Shown in pieces: positions 1-12,737 of a stretch of DNA of 64,000 nucleotides. The translations under genes and the position numbers were made by a program. Numbering within the stretch: position 1 is the stretch's first letter; each line of letters starts with the position of its first letter. The DNA lies in contig NQMI01000080.1 of assembly GCA_002270565.1 (NCBI GenBank), positions 62,001 to 126,000 of the forward strand, written 5' to 3'. The notes beneath the pieces were generated by a model. That model was given only the letters and a program-made list of their open reading frames with translations. It was not told the DNA's origin and searched no databases. The DNA comes from Stenocarpella maydis (taxonomy: Eukaryota; Ascomycota; Sordariomycetes; Diaporthales; Diaporthaceae).

Positions 1-822
1 GGTGGCTTTTCCTGTGGCTGATATCAAGGGGGCGACACATACTCGCCATCCTCGCCCAGGGCCATCCTCGAGACCTCCTCGAGCGCGTACATGAGCATCA
101 GCTTGGAGTAGTTGTACATGGGGCTCGTCAGGCCGGCCTCGAAGTTGTCCTCGTAGGAGTAGTGCGCCAACACACCGCCCTCGTCCTCGGCGTAGGATGA
201 CCACGGCCCGATGTCGACCGACATGTGCAGGCCCGAGCTGACAAAGACCGCCCTCGCGGGTGCCGCCCTCTTGTCTCGCTGCTGCTTCATCCAGGGGACG
301 AGGAGGAGGGCGAGGAGGGTCGTGCTGAGCGTGTTGACCTGGATGATCTCCTCCCTGCAGGCCTGAATCAGCATAGTTGACACGAGGACCGGCCGCCTGT
401 AGTGCAGCTTGCAGCAAAACTCACATGCCCTCCGGGCTCCTCCTGAACTGCGAGTTGGTCACGCCCGCGTTGAAGACGATCACATCGGGCCCGCCGCCGG
501 AAGCGCCGAACCGGCCCCTGACGGCCTCGGCAAAGGCCACGCACGAGGCGTAGCTGTTCATGTCCAGCTCCATGATGCTGACCTTGCCCGCGGCGGCGGC
601 GGCGGCAGATACGATCTTCTGCCTCGCGGCCTCTGCGCGCGGGGACGAGGCGCTCCTGGCCGTTATGATGACCTCGTCGGCCCCGAGCCTGAGGAAGTGC
701 ACGGCGGCGGCGAGGCCCAGGCCGGCCGTGCCGCCGGTGACGACGATGGTCTGCCGGGCGAAGGCGTCGGCTGGTGGCAGCGGGGCCGGGAAGAACTTCC
801 CGGCGAGGGCCTTCAGGGACAT
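1..822 (-). CDS. Short-chain dehydrogenase/reductase, 3' part outside window
   Basis: Predicted NAD(P)-dependent oxidoreductase of the classical SDR fold; the substrate cannot be read from the sequence. Exon 1 is 822-425. A 70-nt intron (424-355, donor GTGAGT, acceptor CTGCAG) follows, then exon 2 runs from 354 to about 43. The spliced protein has the nucleotide-binding glycine motif TGGTAGLG about 20 residues from the start, the NAG motif (FNAGV), and the active-site tyrosine-lysine pair YNYSK near the end of exon 2. I chose the Met at 822 because it gives the usual short lead-in before the glycine motif; the frame is open upstream to 975, so a longer N-terminus is possible. At position 42 a GTATGT donor is followed by an in-frame stop, so the gene probably continues beyond the left edge. 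It is divergent from RRP42, with which it shares 719 bp. Family is certain, specific function unknown. Confidence 0.85.
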
Positions 823-1541
823 TGTCCTTAGGAAGAGGAGGAAGGCGTTGACCTCGGACCTGACCAGGGATCTGCGCTTGCTCCTGCTCACGCTGTGGAT
901 GGCACCTTTCTCCGGATCGGCTGAGGGTCGTGACGGGACCTGAGATGGAGGCGCATGTTCATTTGGGGGAGGCATGATGAGGATATTATGTACAGAAGGG
1001 ATGAGCTAGCCTGGCTGGTGTGTACGAGATGGTGTACATACAACATGGGCCATTGTGAGAGGATTCCCCCGAGGTGTTGCGGGGCCGTCGAAACCAAAAC
1101 ACGCTGGGGGTCCGAAACGCGAGGAGGAGACCCTCCGAGCATCCCTTCCCATCGTCACATGCAAACCAGCGCAGGGTCCCATGGCATCGCCATCGGACAC
1201 TTTTTCAAATTCCGCATGCGCAGGACCTTTGTCATCAGACGGAGAGGGCGGCGCCGTGGGGCGGGATGCGGAGGCATTGTGGCCCCGGAGCATGTTGACG
1301 GGGTGCAGTCATTTCGTCCGGCCTTTGTAAGCACATGTGGGAGGCCAAGCACTGGCGAAGGCTTACGGAGTACGGAGTACAGAGTACACACCCCAGCAGC
1401 GCCCGTGGCAGGCGGGCCTTGTCCTGACCCTGCCCAGCTCTGCCTGCCGCCAAAAATTTCAGGTCCGAGAGCTCAAATCCCACGTTCATCCACCCGCCCC
1501 CCCCTTCCTTTGTACGTTCACATGCCCCCGCCCGCAAAGCC
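823..1541. promoter_or_regulatory. Shared upstream region, SDR / RRP42
   Basis: Non-coding 719 bp between two divergent genes. It contains a short tandem of the GGAGTAC element around 1369-1388 (three units), a motif that recurs in other intergenic regions of this window. No other feature seen; the ORFs here have no coding character. Confidence 0.5.
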
Positions 1542-2753
1542 ATGGCCTCGACGCAGCACGTCAACCTCTCGCCCGCCGAGCTGGCCTACCTCCACGCCTC
1601 GCTCTCGCTGACCCCGCCCCTGCGGCCCGACGGGCGCTCGCCGACGCAGTTCCGGCCCCTCAGCGCCGAGACGGGCATCCTCCCGGGGACCAACGGCAGC
1701 GCCCGCATCTGCTTCGCCGACGGCACCGAGGCCATCGTCGGCGTCAAGGCGGAGATCGCAAAGACTGAGGTGCGGTACGGCGCGGGCAACACGCTGCTCG
1801 ACACGGACCTGATCCACACGGGGGGTGACGATGACGGCGCCGAGGGCGCGGCCGCCGCGGGGAGGACCGGCGTCGAGGGCCAGAGCAGCTGGGTCGAGAT
1901 CGCCGTGGAGATCCCGGGCGCAAGGGACGACGACGCGAGCACCATCTACTTGGCTGAGATGTTGAGCGAGGCGCTGCTTGCAGACGGTCAATTCGCAACG
2001 AGGCTGTGTCTCAACAGGCGCTTCCATTGGAAGCTGTGCCTTGATGTCAGTCCCCTGGCTTCCTGCGGAACCCCTTCGCCAGGCAACGCAGCTTGCTAAC
2101 AATCATGAGCGCCGCAGATCCTCTTGATATCGCCACCGCTGTCCTACCCCCTGCCCCTCCTCTCCCTCACATCACACCTGGCATTGCTTGCGACACGACT
2201 GCCACGCCTGATATCTGAGGGCGACGAGGACCCGTTATTCGACGACGACTGGGACTCATCAAACTACCTGTACCCCAATGACATGGGAGCCCCCGGCACA
2301 AGGCCACCGGTGACGCTGCTGGTCATGGCCGTCGGCGACAACATCATCTTCGACCCTTCGAAGGAGGAGCTTGCCGTCGCAGACTCGGCTCTGGCAATTT
2401 CAGTAGCAGATGCCGCCGCGCCCAGCAGCGCGGGCGAGGACAGCATGGACCTTGACGGGTCTGACAAGCGCAGTCTACGGCTGTTGTCAATACGCACAAT
2501 AGACCCCCCTTCGCGACTGACACCGCCAGGCGTCCCGAGGGCGAATGATGCTGCTGCCGAGGGCCCCGGCGGCGCGCCGAAACCGCGGCCGGAGCAGCAG
2601 ATCCAGGAGACCGAACCAGTGGATGGGGTCTGGAAGGCGCCAAGGGGAGGGGCCAAATGGGGGGTCCTGAGTGCCATGATTGCGAGATCGCTGGAGCAGG
2701 GAGGCGTGGCGGCCGAGGTTCTTGACGGGCTGAAGGCTGTAGAGCTGGGATGA
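1542..2753 (+). CDS. RRP42: Exosome complex component RRP42
   Basis: RNase PH-like ring subunit of the RNA exosome, the 3'-to-5' RNA-processing complex of nucleus and cytoplasm; in eukaryotes this ring is structural. Exon 1 is 1542-2045, the intron 2046-2117 (72 nt, donor GTCAGT, acceptor GCCGCAG), exon 2 2118-2753. The product is 379 aa. The N-terminal RRP42 signature (RPLSAETGILPGTNGSA) sits near residue 40 and is followed by AIVGVKAE, as in the family. Exon 2 continues the RNase PH fold (DDDWDSSNYLYPND, then TLLVMAVGDNIIFDP) and ends in an alpha-helical tail. A low-complexity Ala/Gly/Asp loop at about residues 87-110 and an acidic/Ala-rich insert after residue 280 are probably lineage-specific. 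The ATG lies in a good context (GCCATGG). The gene is convergent with the downstream mitochondrial-protein gene. Confidence 0.92.
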
Positions 2754-3021
2754 GGTGCCCCACCCCCAAACCCCGTGGAGGGCAGAGACCAGATGACTAG
2801 CCTAGTCTGATCTACGGGACATGCGTTGGTTCATTCTGCATCAGGCGAGATGGGCGCCCGAGGGCTGAAGCCCCGCCGTGGGCGTGGGCCCTGAGAACTC
2901 GCAAGTGACGAGCCGGGCCCGTGCTCCTCGCATACTGGCCGAGCAAATGTAATGCCCGAGAGATAGCCATTCAAACAGAGCCACGGATGCAGCGATCCTG
3001 ACCGAACCACCCCCCCCCCCT

Positions 3022-3838
3022 TTAGAAGATCCCGAGCCACTTCTCCCTCTTGCCGGGCTCGGCCTGCGGCGAATGCGGGTCCTCCCTGGCCGTCCAGTTC
3101 CCGAACCCGCCTTCCTTCTCCAGGCCGTGGGCCCTGCGGTACTCGGCGCGCTTGGCAACGTCGTCGACGTTCTTCCTGCGCTTCTCGGCGAGGATGGCCG
3201 AGTTGTGGAGCTGGGTCAGCCGCCAGACCTCGTACAGGGTGCGCAGCGAAACGATCGGGTGCTCCCAGTAGTCGGAGGACTCGGGCAGCATGTCGGCGAA
3301 GGGCGTATTGCTCTTGAAGTTCTCGGTGGCCACGTAGATGGCCAGGCTGGCTAGGGTGCCCTGAGGGTGGCTATGTTAGTGACATGAAGCCTCTCCTTCT
3401 CCTGGTTCACGGGCCCGGGGGGTGGGGGGGGTTACTGACCAGTGTGATGGACAGATGAAGGCCCCGGCTGTTCCAGAACCAGTGCGCCCAAGTACCCTGG
3501 GGTGCCATCAGGCCGGGGTACTCTCTCCTCCTCCGGGACGAGACCTCGTCGCTAGACAGAGATCCGCCATAGTGTTGCTGCTGGGGGCGGTCCTTCCGCG
3601 GGAGACGGGCGCCGTGCGAGGGCGGGTTGAACCGAGCTGGCTGTTCCAGAACGATAGGCTTGCCTGGTGTCTTTGCGCCGCCCCCGGGGGTGGTGGTGGA
3701 CGCATATCGCACTCGGCGCAGCTCGGGGTCTGAAAATCGGCGGCGGCTGTTGTGGATGCCGAGGTTTGCCCGCCGCCAGATGCGCCCGGACCAGGGCAGC
3801 AGGAACCTGGGAATGGCAGATGACGAAGAGGCCGCCAT
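3022..3838 (-). CDS. Small mitochondrial membrane protein, unknown function
   Basis: Exon 1 is 3838-3440, the intron 3439-3361 (79 nt, donor GTCAGT, acceptor CCCTCAG), exon 2 3360-3022; the product is 245 aa. The first roughly 50 residues are rich in Ser, Arg and hydrophobics with almost no acids, typical of a mitochondrial presequence. Splicing joins GLHLSITL to GTLASLAIYV to form one transmembrane helix at about residues 122-144. A charged C-terminal half follows (WEHPIVSLRTLYEVWRL, then a helical Lys/Arg/Glu stretch). This layout suggests a single-pass inner-membrane protein with a soluble tail. I do not recognise the family with certainty, so no function is assigned. It is divergent from cytochrome c. 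A long C-run (3008-3020) lies just past its stop. Confidence 0.75.
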
Positions 3839-4576
3839 TTGACAAGGCCGGGTGTGGATTTGCCAGAAGGAAGGGGTGGGCGACGGGGCAGCGGCAGGTG
3901 ATGCTGTGACGATACGCGAAAGAGAAGAAGCCTGGCGACTGACGTAGCCCTGTGCAGACCTGGTCTCTTCCTTTACACCACCTTGGCGGGCGAATCATGG
4001 ACTGCCACCGGCTCGGGCGTACTACACTACGGAGTAATAAGTATGAATCGGCTCGAGCTGCTGGGCTGGGCTGGCTGGGCTGGCTGGGCTGGCTGGCTGG
4101 CCAAAGTCACTCACCTCCCCTGACCCGGATTTTTCCTTCCGCCAAATTCTCGCAGGCTCAAAAAACTCGTCCGGCCTTACAATTGCCGGGCATGTGATTG
4201 GCGGCCTCAGCCCCTGGTGGGCCCACAAGGCTCCACCCGGCTTACCGCGAGGTGCACACATGTCCTGCGTGGCTGTCGCTAGCCTTCCCGGGGCTAGCCC
4301 ATGGTGACGGTTGAACCGAGTGACGCTGAGCTCATTGACATTTTTAGTAGCCCTGCCTGCTGAGAAAGTTTGACCAGCAGCTTGTTTCGCGCTCCCTGCT
4401 AAATTTTCCTCCTTCTCCTTCGCCTGACAACAAAGCCACACCTTCTTCCCATCTCCTACTACATTTGCCGTACCTCCCGGGAGTCTTTCACTAGATCTCT
4501 TTTTCCTACAACACCACAGACGACCACCACTACTCACTGGCCTACGGTCTTTCAGACTACACACACGTTCGACAAG
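3839..4576. promoter_or_regulatory. Shared upstream region, mitochondrial protein / cytochrome c
   Basis: Non-coding 738 bp between divergent genes for two mitochondrial proteins. It holds a TACGGAGTA element at about 4028 and short GGCTGGGCTGGCTG repeats around 4062-4100. The last about 120 bp before the cytochrome c ATG are pyrimidine/A-rich, as expected for a leader. Confidence 0.45.
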
Positions 4577-5566
<990 letters not shown>

Positions 5567-5825
5567 TAGCTTTCTTTGGCATTACGGCATTAGACGGGAC
5601 AAAGACAGACGGGGGACACCTGTACTATTATAGACCTTTAGAGGGGCCTTGCACCTTTGGCTGCGCGGCGTCTTGTGTGTCTGTCGGCTTTCTATTATGA
5701 CTCTACTCTTCAAAATTTAGATGATGAATTCCCCAAGAGAGCAAGCCCTGGAGGGGTGCACTTGATGTGCTATAACTATTGCGGGCCACCCGTCCAGGTT
5801 GTGCCCAACATCTACCAGACCCCGT

Positions 5826-8103
5826 CTACAATACCTCGTCAAACTGCCTGAGGTCATACCTGCCGTCATCCTTGACACTGGGCCTGACCTCGTTGAGCGC
5901 CTTCTCCCAGTCCGCAGGCGTGATCTCGGAGTCCGCGCCAGCATCCTCACTGATATCACCGCCGCCGTGGTAGTACGTCCTCTCCAGGCTGGCCTGGGCG
6001 GCCGCCTGCATGAGGTTGCCCAGGTCCGCGCCCGAGAAGCCTATGCAGCGCTTGTCGAGGGCGATGGCGGCGAGGCGCTCGTCGGCGGCGCGCCTGTCCT
6101 CGCTGGTGGAGAAGATGGTGTTCCAGTAAATCGTGCGCAGGATGTCGACCCTCTCGTCGGCGGTGGGCAGGCCGACGAAGATGCTGGTGCCGAGCCGCCC
6201 AGGGCGGCGGATGGCCGGGTCGATGCAGTCCGGGCGGTTCGTGGCACCGACGACGTAGATGCCGGTGCGGTCGCCGACGCCGTCGAGCTCCGTCAGCAGG
6301 GCGTTGACGACGCGCGAGCTCGCGTCCGAGAGCGAGTCGTCGCGCTTGGGCACCAGGGCGTCCATCTCGTCGAAGAAGAGGATGCAGGGGGCGCTGCTCT
6401 TTGCGCGGGCGAACAGCTGCCGCACCGCCCGCTCCGACTCGCCCACGTACTTGTTGAGCAGCTCCGGGCCCTTGATGGAGATGAAGTTGGCCTTGGACTC
6501 GTTCGCCACCGCCTTGGCCACCAGCGTCTTGCCGCACCCGGGAGGGCCCCAGAGCAAGATGCCCGCCCACGACTTGATGCCCACGCGCGCGAAGCGCTCC
6601 GGGTACTTGATGGGCCCGATGATGGTCATCTCGAGCTTCTTGCGCACCTCGGTCAGCGCGCCGACGTGCTGCCAGGTCGTGTCGGGGATGGCGCTGAAGC
6701 CCTCCCGCTTGGCCGCCGGCTGCACGGTCGACACGGCCGCCCTGAAGTCCGCTTGCGTGATACCCAGCGGCCCGGTGTCCATAGCACTGGAGGCTCTCAT
6801 GATGCGAATCTCCGATTTGGCCGACCGGCTTCCTGCCTTGGCCTCCGCCTTCCACCATCTAACGAGCTCTGCCATCTCGCCGTCCGTCGTGGGGGCCTGC
6901 TCGAAAAATATCTTGGACTGCAGGTCCGTCCGCGCCCGGATGTACCTGAACACCGCAGCTGATACGACATGCTTCAGATCGGCACCGACATAGCCGGGCG
7001 TAAGCCGTGCGAGCGCCGCAAAGTCCACGTCGGCGCCCAGCGCCAGGTCCCGCGTCATAGCCCGCAGGATCTTCTCCCTCGCCGGCTCGTTGGGCATGCC
7101 GATGTCGATCTCGACGCCGAACCGCCCCCGCACCACGGGGTCGATGCTCTCGGGCCGGTTGGTGGCAGCCAGGACCACCACGTTGCCGGGCCTCTCGCCG
7201 CCGTCGTCCGGCCTGCCGCGCCGCCCGATCCTGTCCATGCCGTTGCATATCTCGGCCACGATCCTGCCCTCCATCGCCTTCTGCGCATTGTCCCTCTTGC
7301 CCGCGATCGAGTCGAGCTCGTCAAAGAAGATGAGGCACGGCGCGAGCCTCATCGCCTCGTCAAAGATGTCGCGGATGTTCTTCTCGCTCTCGCCGCTGAT
7401 CCCGCCCACCAGGCTCGGCGCCAACACGGGGATAAAGGCCACCTCGAGGTCGGCGGCCAGTGCGTGCGCGAGCGTCGTCTTGCCGCACCCGGACGGCCCG
7501 TGTAGCAGCACCCCGTCGTTGGGGCGGTACCCCAGCTTCGCGAGGCCGTCTCCGCACAACAGCGGGATCCACACGGGGCCCTTGAGCTGGTCGATAACAT
7601 CGTCGACGCCCGCAAGGTCGTCCAGGCTGACGTCCTGCGGCGGCGAGCGGTCCACCTCCTTGGGGTCCCTGCGCCTCCGCTTCGGCTTGGCCTCGCCGCT
7701 GGCCTGGCGGTCGACGGTCGGCGTGTCCACGCCCATGGTGGCCCCCTGTTGCCTTGGCCTCGGACTTCTTGAAATTCCAGTGTTTCGTGAGCTGCCTGTT
7801 CAGCAGGCCAGCATCTCTCTCCTCCCTGGCGCGTTTGGCACGCTTCTCCTGCGCCTGGATCTGCCGCTCGAGCTCCTCATCCGAGTCCTTGTCGGCTTTG
7901 GATTCCTCCCGTCGCACATCAATAACCCTCTCAATCGAGTCCTCTAGGATGCGTTTCTTTTGCCTCTTCAGGCTTGAGTTGGACCGCTGTATGAATTCGT
8001 ACACACCGCTGACGGTTAATTTGGCCCCGTCGAAGTCGTCTTCATACTTCCGTACGATTTGATAGATATCACGGTCTAGGCCCTGCCGTAAGCTTACAGG
8101 CAT
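5826..8103 (-). CDS. RIX7: Ribosome biogenesis AAA-ATPase RIX7 (NVL-type), frame broken as read
   Basis: Nuclear tandem AAA-ATPase (NVL/Rix7 family) that strips assembly factors from pre-60S ribosomal particles. The start [10 protein letters not shown] at 8103 matches the family N-terminus, followed by a basic, coiled N-domain. The D1 domain has Walker A GPSGCGKT (near 7490), Walker [10 protein letters not shown] and NRP motifs. D2 has GPPGCGKT (near 6535), ILFFDEMDA and [11 protein letters not shown]. The stop is at 5826. No intron is needed, but the frame shifts by one base near 7742-7746, where a run of five C (G on the coding strand) separates the N-terminal 119 codons from the remaining about 640. 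Reading four G instead of five gives one ORF of about 758 aa. I read this as a consensus error or a recent mutation in a single-copy essential gene. Confidence 0.9.
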
Positions 8104-9112
8104 TTTATAGTTGGTAGTTATCACAGGCGCATACTTCGTGGTGTATGTTTAGAAATGCGAGTTGGAAGTTTATAGTGGGGCCTAAAATTTTTAGACTAAG
8201 ATGTAAGATGGCAGCAATCAACCTCTGCCCACCCAGTTTTTAGTGACTACGCACCTGCCTAGGTACCTTACGGCTACCAAGTACAAGCAATAACGGCATG
8301 CCATGACTTCTTATTACGCCCTCTCAAATTAGGCCTGGGTAGCTAGAAGAAGAACTTTCACATGCCCTAAGGAAGAGCCCCCCACACACCAGAGGAAGGG
8401 CCTACATATACCTAAAGGCCCTTTATGCATTTAAAGGAAGAGCCTCTACATACTCAAAGGGTTAGGGTATTCATATAATAAAGCTTCTTCTCTCTTCTTT
8501 TACAAAGTATTTTAAAAAAAAAAAATCTTTATAATTTTCTTAAATATCTTACATTATGTACTTACGGAAAGCAAAAGCTGGTTAAGCGGATGTTGTCTGA
8601 GATGGCAGGTATGAATGGTGTAAGCCTGCCAAGTGCTAAGACAACTGACGGAAATCAACTGAATATCCGTTTCGACAACCACTACTCATGATGTGACTAA
8701 TCACAGGCTGCCCCACTTCCAAGTAGGGATAAATGAGATTTCAGTCTAACATTGTGCCAAATAAGGCCTGGTGAAAAAGCAAGCTGTGCCCCTATCGATC
8801 GGTATCTGAATGAGCACTTGGAGAACTCATATGTACTTTGCCATTGCAGCCCCTTCTATGTCATTCTAGGCATCTATCCTGGAGCCATCCCATGCCAGGG
8901 TATCGCGCCGTGAGCCAGATCGACCACTGGAGAAACCAGAGAGCCATCATCCCTAGAGTACCAGCAGACAAAAACGCCGCGCTTCCCTCCTCCCTTCCAA
9001 AAAACAAAAGTTCTATGTCTGGGCAGTTTTACCCCTGAGCAGCCTGACGGTGCTGTGCCATGATTTGCACGCTGCCATTGCTGTCGCTGCTCACAGTTCA
9101 ACACCTGTCTGG
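8104..9112. repeat. Intergenic stretch with decayed repetitive sequence
   Basis: About 1 kb without a gene. The part from about 8150 to 8570 is clearly more AT-rich than its surroundings. It holds three loose copies of a purine-rich unit (RAGGAAGRGCC at about 8368, 8392 and 8434) separated by CTACATA-type spacers, plus an A-run near 8515. It looks like a small old repeat fragment rather than regulatory DNA. From 8600 to 9112 composition is normal and nothing specific is seen; this part is the RIX7 upstream and PNS1 3' flank. Confidence 0.4.
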
Positions 9113-11486
9113 TCAATATTCTGACGCCTCATCCCAATTCTGTCTTCTCCCTCGTCCGCCAAATAGCTGCGCAGCCTCCATACAATATCCACCGCCTCCG
9201 CTCGCCATCTTCGTCTCGCTACCGTAGCATATTACCACCGCATCCACTATGGAGCTTAGTACGCCCTCCATAGCACCTAGTATACCCCAGCCAATGAAAC
9301 TGGCCACGAGGCCAACCACGTAGGCATACGCGCTGCCCTTGAACCCGGGGTTCCCGTCGGGCACGGAGATTCGCAGCTGCCTCGCAGTCATCACCCAGCC
9401 CGCAAAGCCCAGAGCCGTAGCCATGATGAACTTGGTCGCCTGCAGGAGCAGCTTCGCCAGGCGGTAGGGGAGCAGCGGGGCGCTGCCTCGTTGCCTGAAC
9501 GCGCGCGGTGTCAGGGTCGTTGTTGGCGCTTGTGGGCCGAGGAAGTCCATCTGGCTCAGGCCGCGGGCCGAGTCCACCAGAGGCTGGGAGTGGATGGCTG
9601 CGTAGGTAAGCGTGAGAGAGTTCGTCATGGCGACGATAGATGTGGGGATGAAAGTATAGAAGAAAGCGGCGATGATGCTTGCGATGCGCCGGTGGAGAAC
9701 AAGCAGGGGCATCCGGACCACCAACGCCAGCAGTGTGGACAGCGAGATAGTGCCGAATATGGTGGTCATGGAGTGGCTTAATGCAGCTGCCACGATCTCG
9801 CGAGACGCCACGGATGGTACTGCGTTGCGGTGGAAGTACCACTGTGAGACTGTGGCCGCAGTTGTGCCTCGCTGGACACCCGAGATCATAGAAAGGGTCC
9901 ACAGGTACATCAGGAGGAAATATACGCCCAACCACCAGCTTGAGGCTTGGAGGACGAACTTGGACACAGCGCCTGAGTAGGAGCCACCGAGGAAGACTCT
10001 GGTGAACATGGCCAGCCACACCCATGTCCAGCATACGATCAAGGCCAGGGTCCCCATCCCGACGAGCACCAAGGCGCTGTTTGCAGCCAGAATCCGGCTG
10101 GAGAACTCGAGAATCGCGATGGCCGAGCCGAGTGCGTGACGGCCCTTCCACACCATATAGACCCACACAATCGCGAAGACGCCAGGGACCGTTGAAGCCC
10201 AACGCATGACAACATCCTGGACGGTCGATCCGTGCTTTTCGCCCTGGAAACTCGACACAAACGGGTATATCGAAAATGAAAGCATGACAACCGGGACGGC
10301 GACCAGGATCAGGCCAACCAAGGGCCTGACAAAGTACCGCAGAGCGGCAAGCCACACGAAGGAGACAATGATTGCGACCAAGGTGTCCACGGCCAGGAGG
10401 TGAAAAGATGATTGTAGAACGGTGTATATCGTATCGCCTAGTGGCTTCTTGCCGCTGGGTGCGGAAGTATGCAGCCACACTAGTATAAAGGTGGCCAGCA
10501 TCGAGGCGAGGGCGACAAGATAGACCCAGGCGAAGAAAGCGTCGTGCTTGAAGAGCTCGCCTTCTGGGGCTGCCGGTGCAGCATCCGGTCGGTCATCGTA
10601 GGGCGAGGAACCTAACTCAGACTCCACGGTAGAGTCTCGCCGTAATGGCAGGCGAGCCGTCGAGTTGAAGCCCTTCAACCTCTGGAAAGCAGGAGCATCG
10701 TCACTGGACTGCTCCATGGTCAGGTCAGCTGGTGGCTCGCTGTCTGCTATAGTTGACTCCAGACCAACATCCTCCATCCTTGCCTTGGCGGACGAGTTGC
10801 TGCTGTTGTTGGAGACGACCCTCTCGAGGTTGCCATCGTGAGCACCTCGCCCCTTGGCGGCGCGAGCAAAACTGCTCCTGGGCCCGTTCCAGCTGCTTTT
10901 TATGCCCCTGGTCTGCCCGCGTTCCAAAAAAGCCCTGCTGTCCTGCTGCTCCTCACTATGCTCGAGTGATGCGGGGCCTCCCTCGTCCTCGGGCTCGGTG
11001 CTCTCTTCCAACCGGCTTGCCTGGAAGACCCTGCGCGACCTTTGCAGGGCATAGAGGTCTGCAGCCTCTCTATCTCTCTCGTCCTCGTCCTCTTCTTCCC
11101 GCAGCTCATCCCTCGTGCTGTGGAAAAGGGGCGCATCTTGGGGGGTGGCAAGTCTGGAGGCGAAGCTGAGGTGACCAAAGCGAGAGGTACCGGGCTGATA
11201 AGGATTTGTACTACGGCCAAGGAAAGACCTGTTTGCGTGCCCATTCCTCGATGTCCTATGCTGCCATTCGCCTGGCTGGCTGGTTGGGGGTGTATCGCCG
11301 TTATCAGGTTGGCCGTGGAAGTTAGAAAGGCGGGACTGCGACTGAGCCAGGAACCTCGAAGCGTCTGGGCGGGATTAGATGAGTACGCGGGGACAGAACA
11401 CAGAAGCATAGATAGAGCGCATTAGGCAGGGCGCACACAAGCAAATCACAGATGGCTTGGGGAGAGAGCTCACATTCTGAGAACAT
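9113..11486 (-). CDS. PNS1: PNS1, choline transporter-like (SLC44/CTL) membrane protein
   Basis: Plasma-membrane protein of the CTL/SLC44 (DUF580) family; the transported substrate in fungi is not settled. A 13-nt first exon (11486-11474, ATG TTC TCA GAA T) is followed by a 109-nt intron (11473-11365, donor GTGAGC, branch-like CTAAT, acceptor CCCAG). Exon 2 is 11364-9113. The product is 754 aa, beginning MFSEYASRFLAQSQSR. Residues 1 to about 260 are hydrophilic, with an acidic run (EEEDEDERDRE), consistent with a cytosolic tail. About ten hydrophobic helices follow (for example FFAWVYLVALASMLATFILVW and VVGLVASFIGWGILGAMEGV). The conserved C-terminal block with SSIVDAVVICYG is present. The micro-exon is inferred from phase and splice sites; the body is certain. 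Confidence 0.9.
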
Positions 11487-12737
11487 GGCTGAGGTTCCTC
11501 AGCTCTTGGGCTGCTGGGCGAGCCTCGAATCAAAGGGTGGTCGTAAGTCAGGCTGGGCGGTGTGAGCGAGCGAGCGAGCGAGACGGGTCGTGCCTGGCAG
11601 AAGCGGTCGGCTGCGGAATGACGTGGGGGGATTCAACTGGAATGAATAGGAAGGGCCGGATCGCCCCTTGGGGAGAATCTGGGGACGGTAAAGGGGATGG
11701 GATATGCACAAGTAGAGATGCAGTCTGACTTTGTCAGGGCAGAGGCAGAGGCGGAGACGGGGAGAGGTCAAGGCCAAGGCAGAGAAAGAGGCATTGTAGA
11801 CTAGCAGCAGACCACAAGAGAGGCAAGGCGGGATGACTAGACTAGGTGCGGCCGAGCACGCACTCTTGAGCGTCTACCATAGTAATGCCTAATGCAGGGC
11901 AGGGATTCATGGTGGGCGTTCCCGCTCTTGTTGCTTTGACCTGGCCTCCCTGGGCCTGGCGGGCAGGCAGGCAGTCACAGGTGCGAAGTCACAGGCAGCG
12001 ATCCCGTCATTCGCAGTACCCCAGGACCTCCCTCTTGCAGATAAGCCACTTGTAACTCTGTACGGAGTACTCTGTGCCGAGTACTCTGTAGGTGGGATAA
12101 GATAGCGCCTCCCCCTGTCTCCTGCGCCTTTGTACGTGCTCCCCAGGCCGAGGTACGGAGTACACTAGGTTATCTGATAATTCCTGGGAGCTACAGGGCC
12201 TGGGCCGTCATCATCAGGTGGCTTGCTCCACCCCAGCGTGACATTGATCCCGGAAGCTCATACATGGACTAAAATACCCCGGGGTGGATCAGCGGTCCAA
12301 CGTCACTCGCGATGCTCAGCTTCCTGCCATATGTCCCGTTCCTCAATCTGGACTTGCTACTCATCCTCCCACCGTCCCTCCTCCACAACTCGTTAAACCC
12401 GTGATACACATCTTGTCCCACGCTATGCGCTCGTGCGATCCGTGCCTGCTTTCTGTCTAGTCCAACTTTTGCCCAACAAACCAAACCGGCCTTTCCAGCC
12501 GTCCTCAACCCACCACAAAAAGATCGCCACCTGTGCACTACCAGATCGAACGGCCCGCCCGCTCGGAACCCCTTGACGACTCCGGTCTCGAGACAAACCC
12601 GAAAACTCTCAAAGCCCCCGCGCTCTGGACACCTGTCCCGTGCATATACCCACGCAGACACATATACCCACGCACCCACGCGCGCGCGCGCACACACACA
12701 CACACACACCCATCAGATACCCCCCTACGCCGTCCAC
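11487..12737. promoter_or_regulatory. Shared upstream region, PNS1 / Rab GTPase
   Basis: A 1.25-kb divergent intergenic region. It contains GTACGGAGTACTC-type palindromic motifs near 12060 and 12153, a GAGCGAGCGAGCGAG run at about 11565, and an alternating (CG)n(CA)n tract at 12678-12710 just before the Rab start codon. No gene is supported here. Confidence 0.5.
12678..12710. repeat. (CG)n(CA)n microsatellite in 5' leader
   Basis: About 33 bp of uninterrupted alternating pyrimidine-purine sequence, first CG then CA, ending 28 bp before the Rab ATG at 12738. Such tracts can adopt Z-DNA and are length-unstable. Confidence 0.85.

Noticed and set aside
1..822. Secondary-metabolite cluster suggested by the SDR
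   Set aside because: The neighbouring genes are housekeeping; no PKS, NRPS, terpene synthase or P450 is present.
5799..6962. 387-codon plus-strand ORF opposite RIX7
   Set aside because: Composition (Ala/Arg/Gly/Val/Asp-rich) is the typical shadow of GC-rich AAA-domain coding sequence on the other strand.
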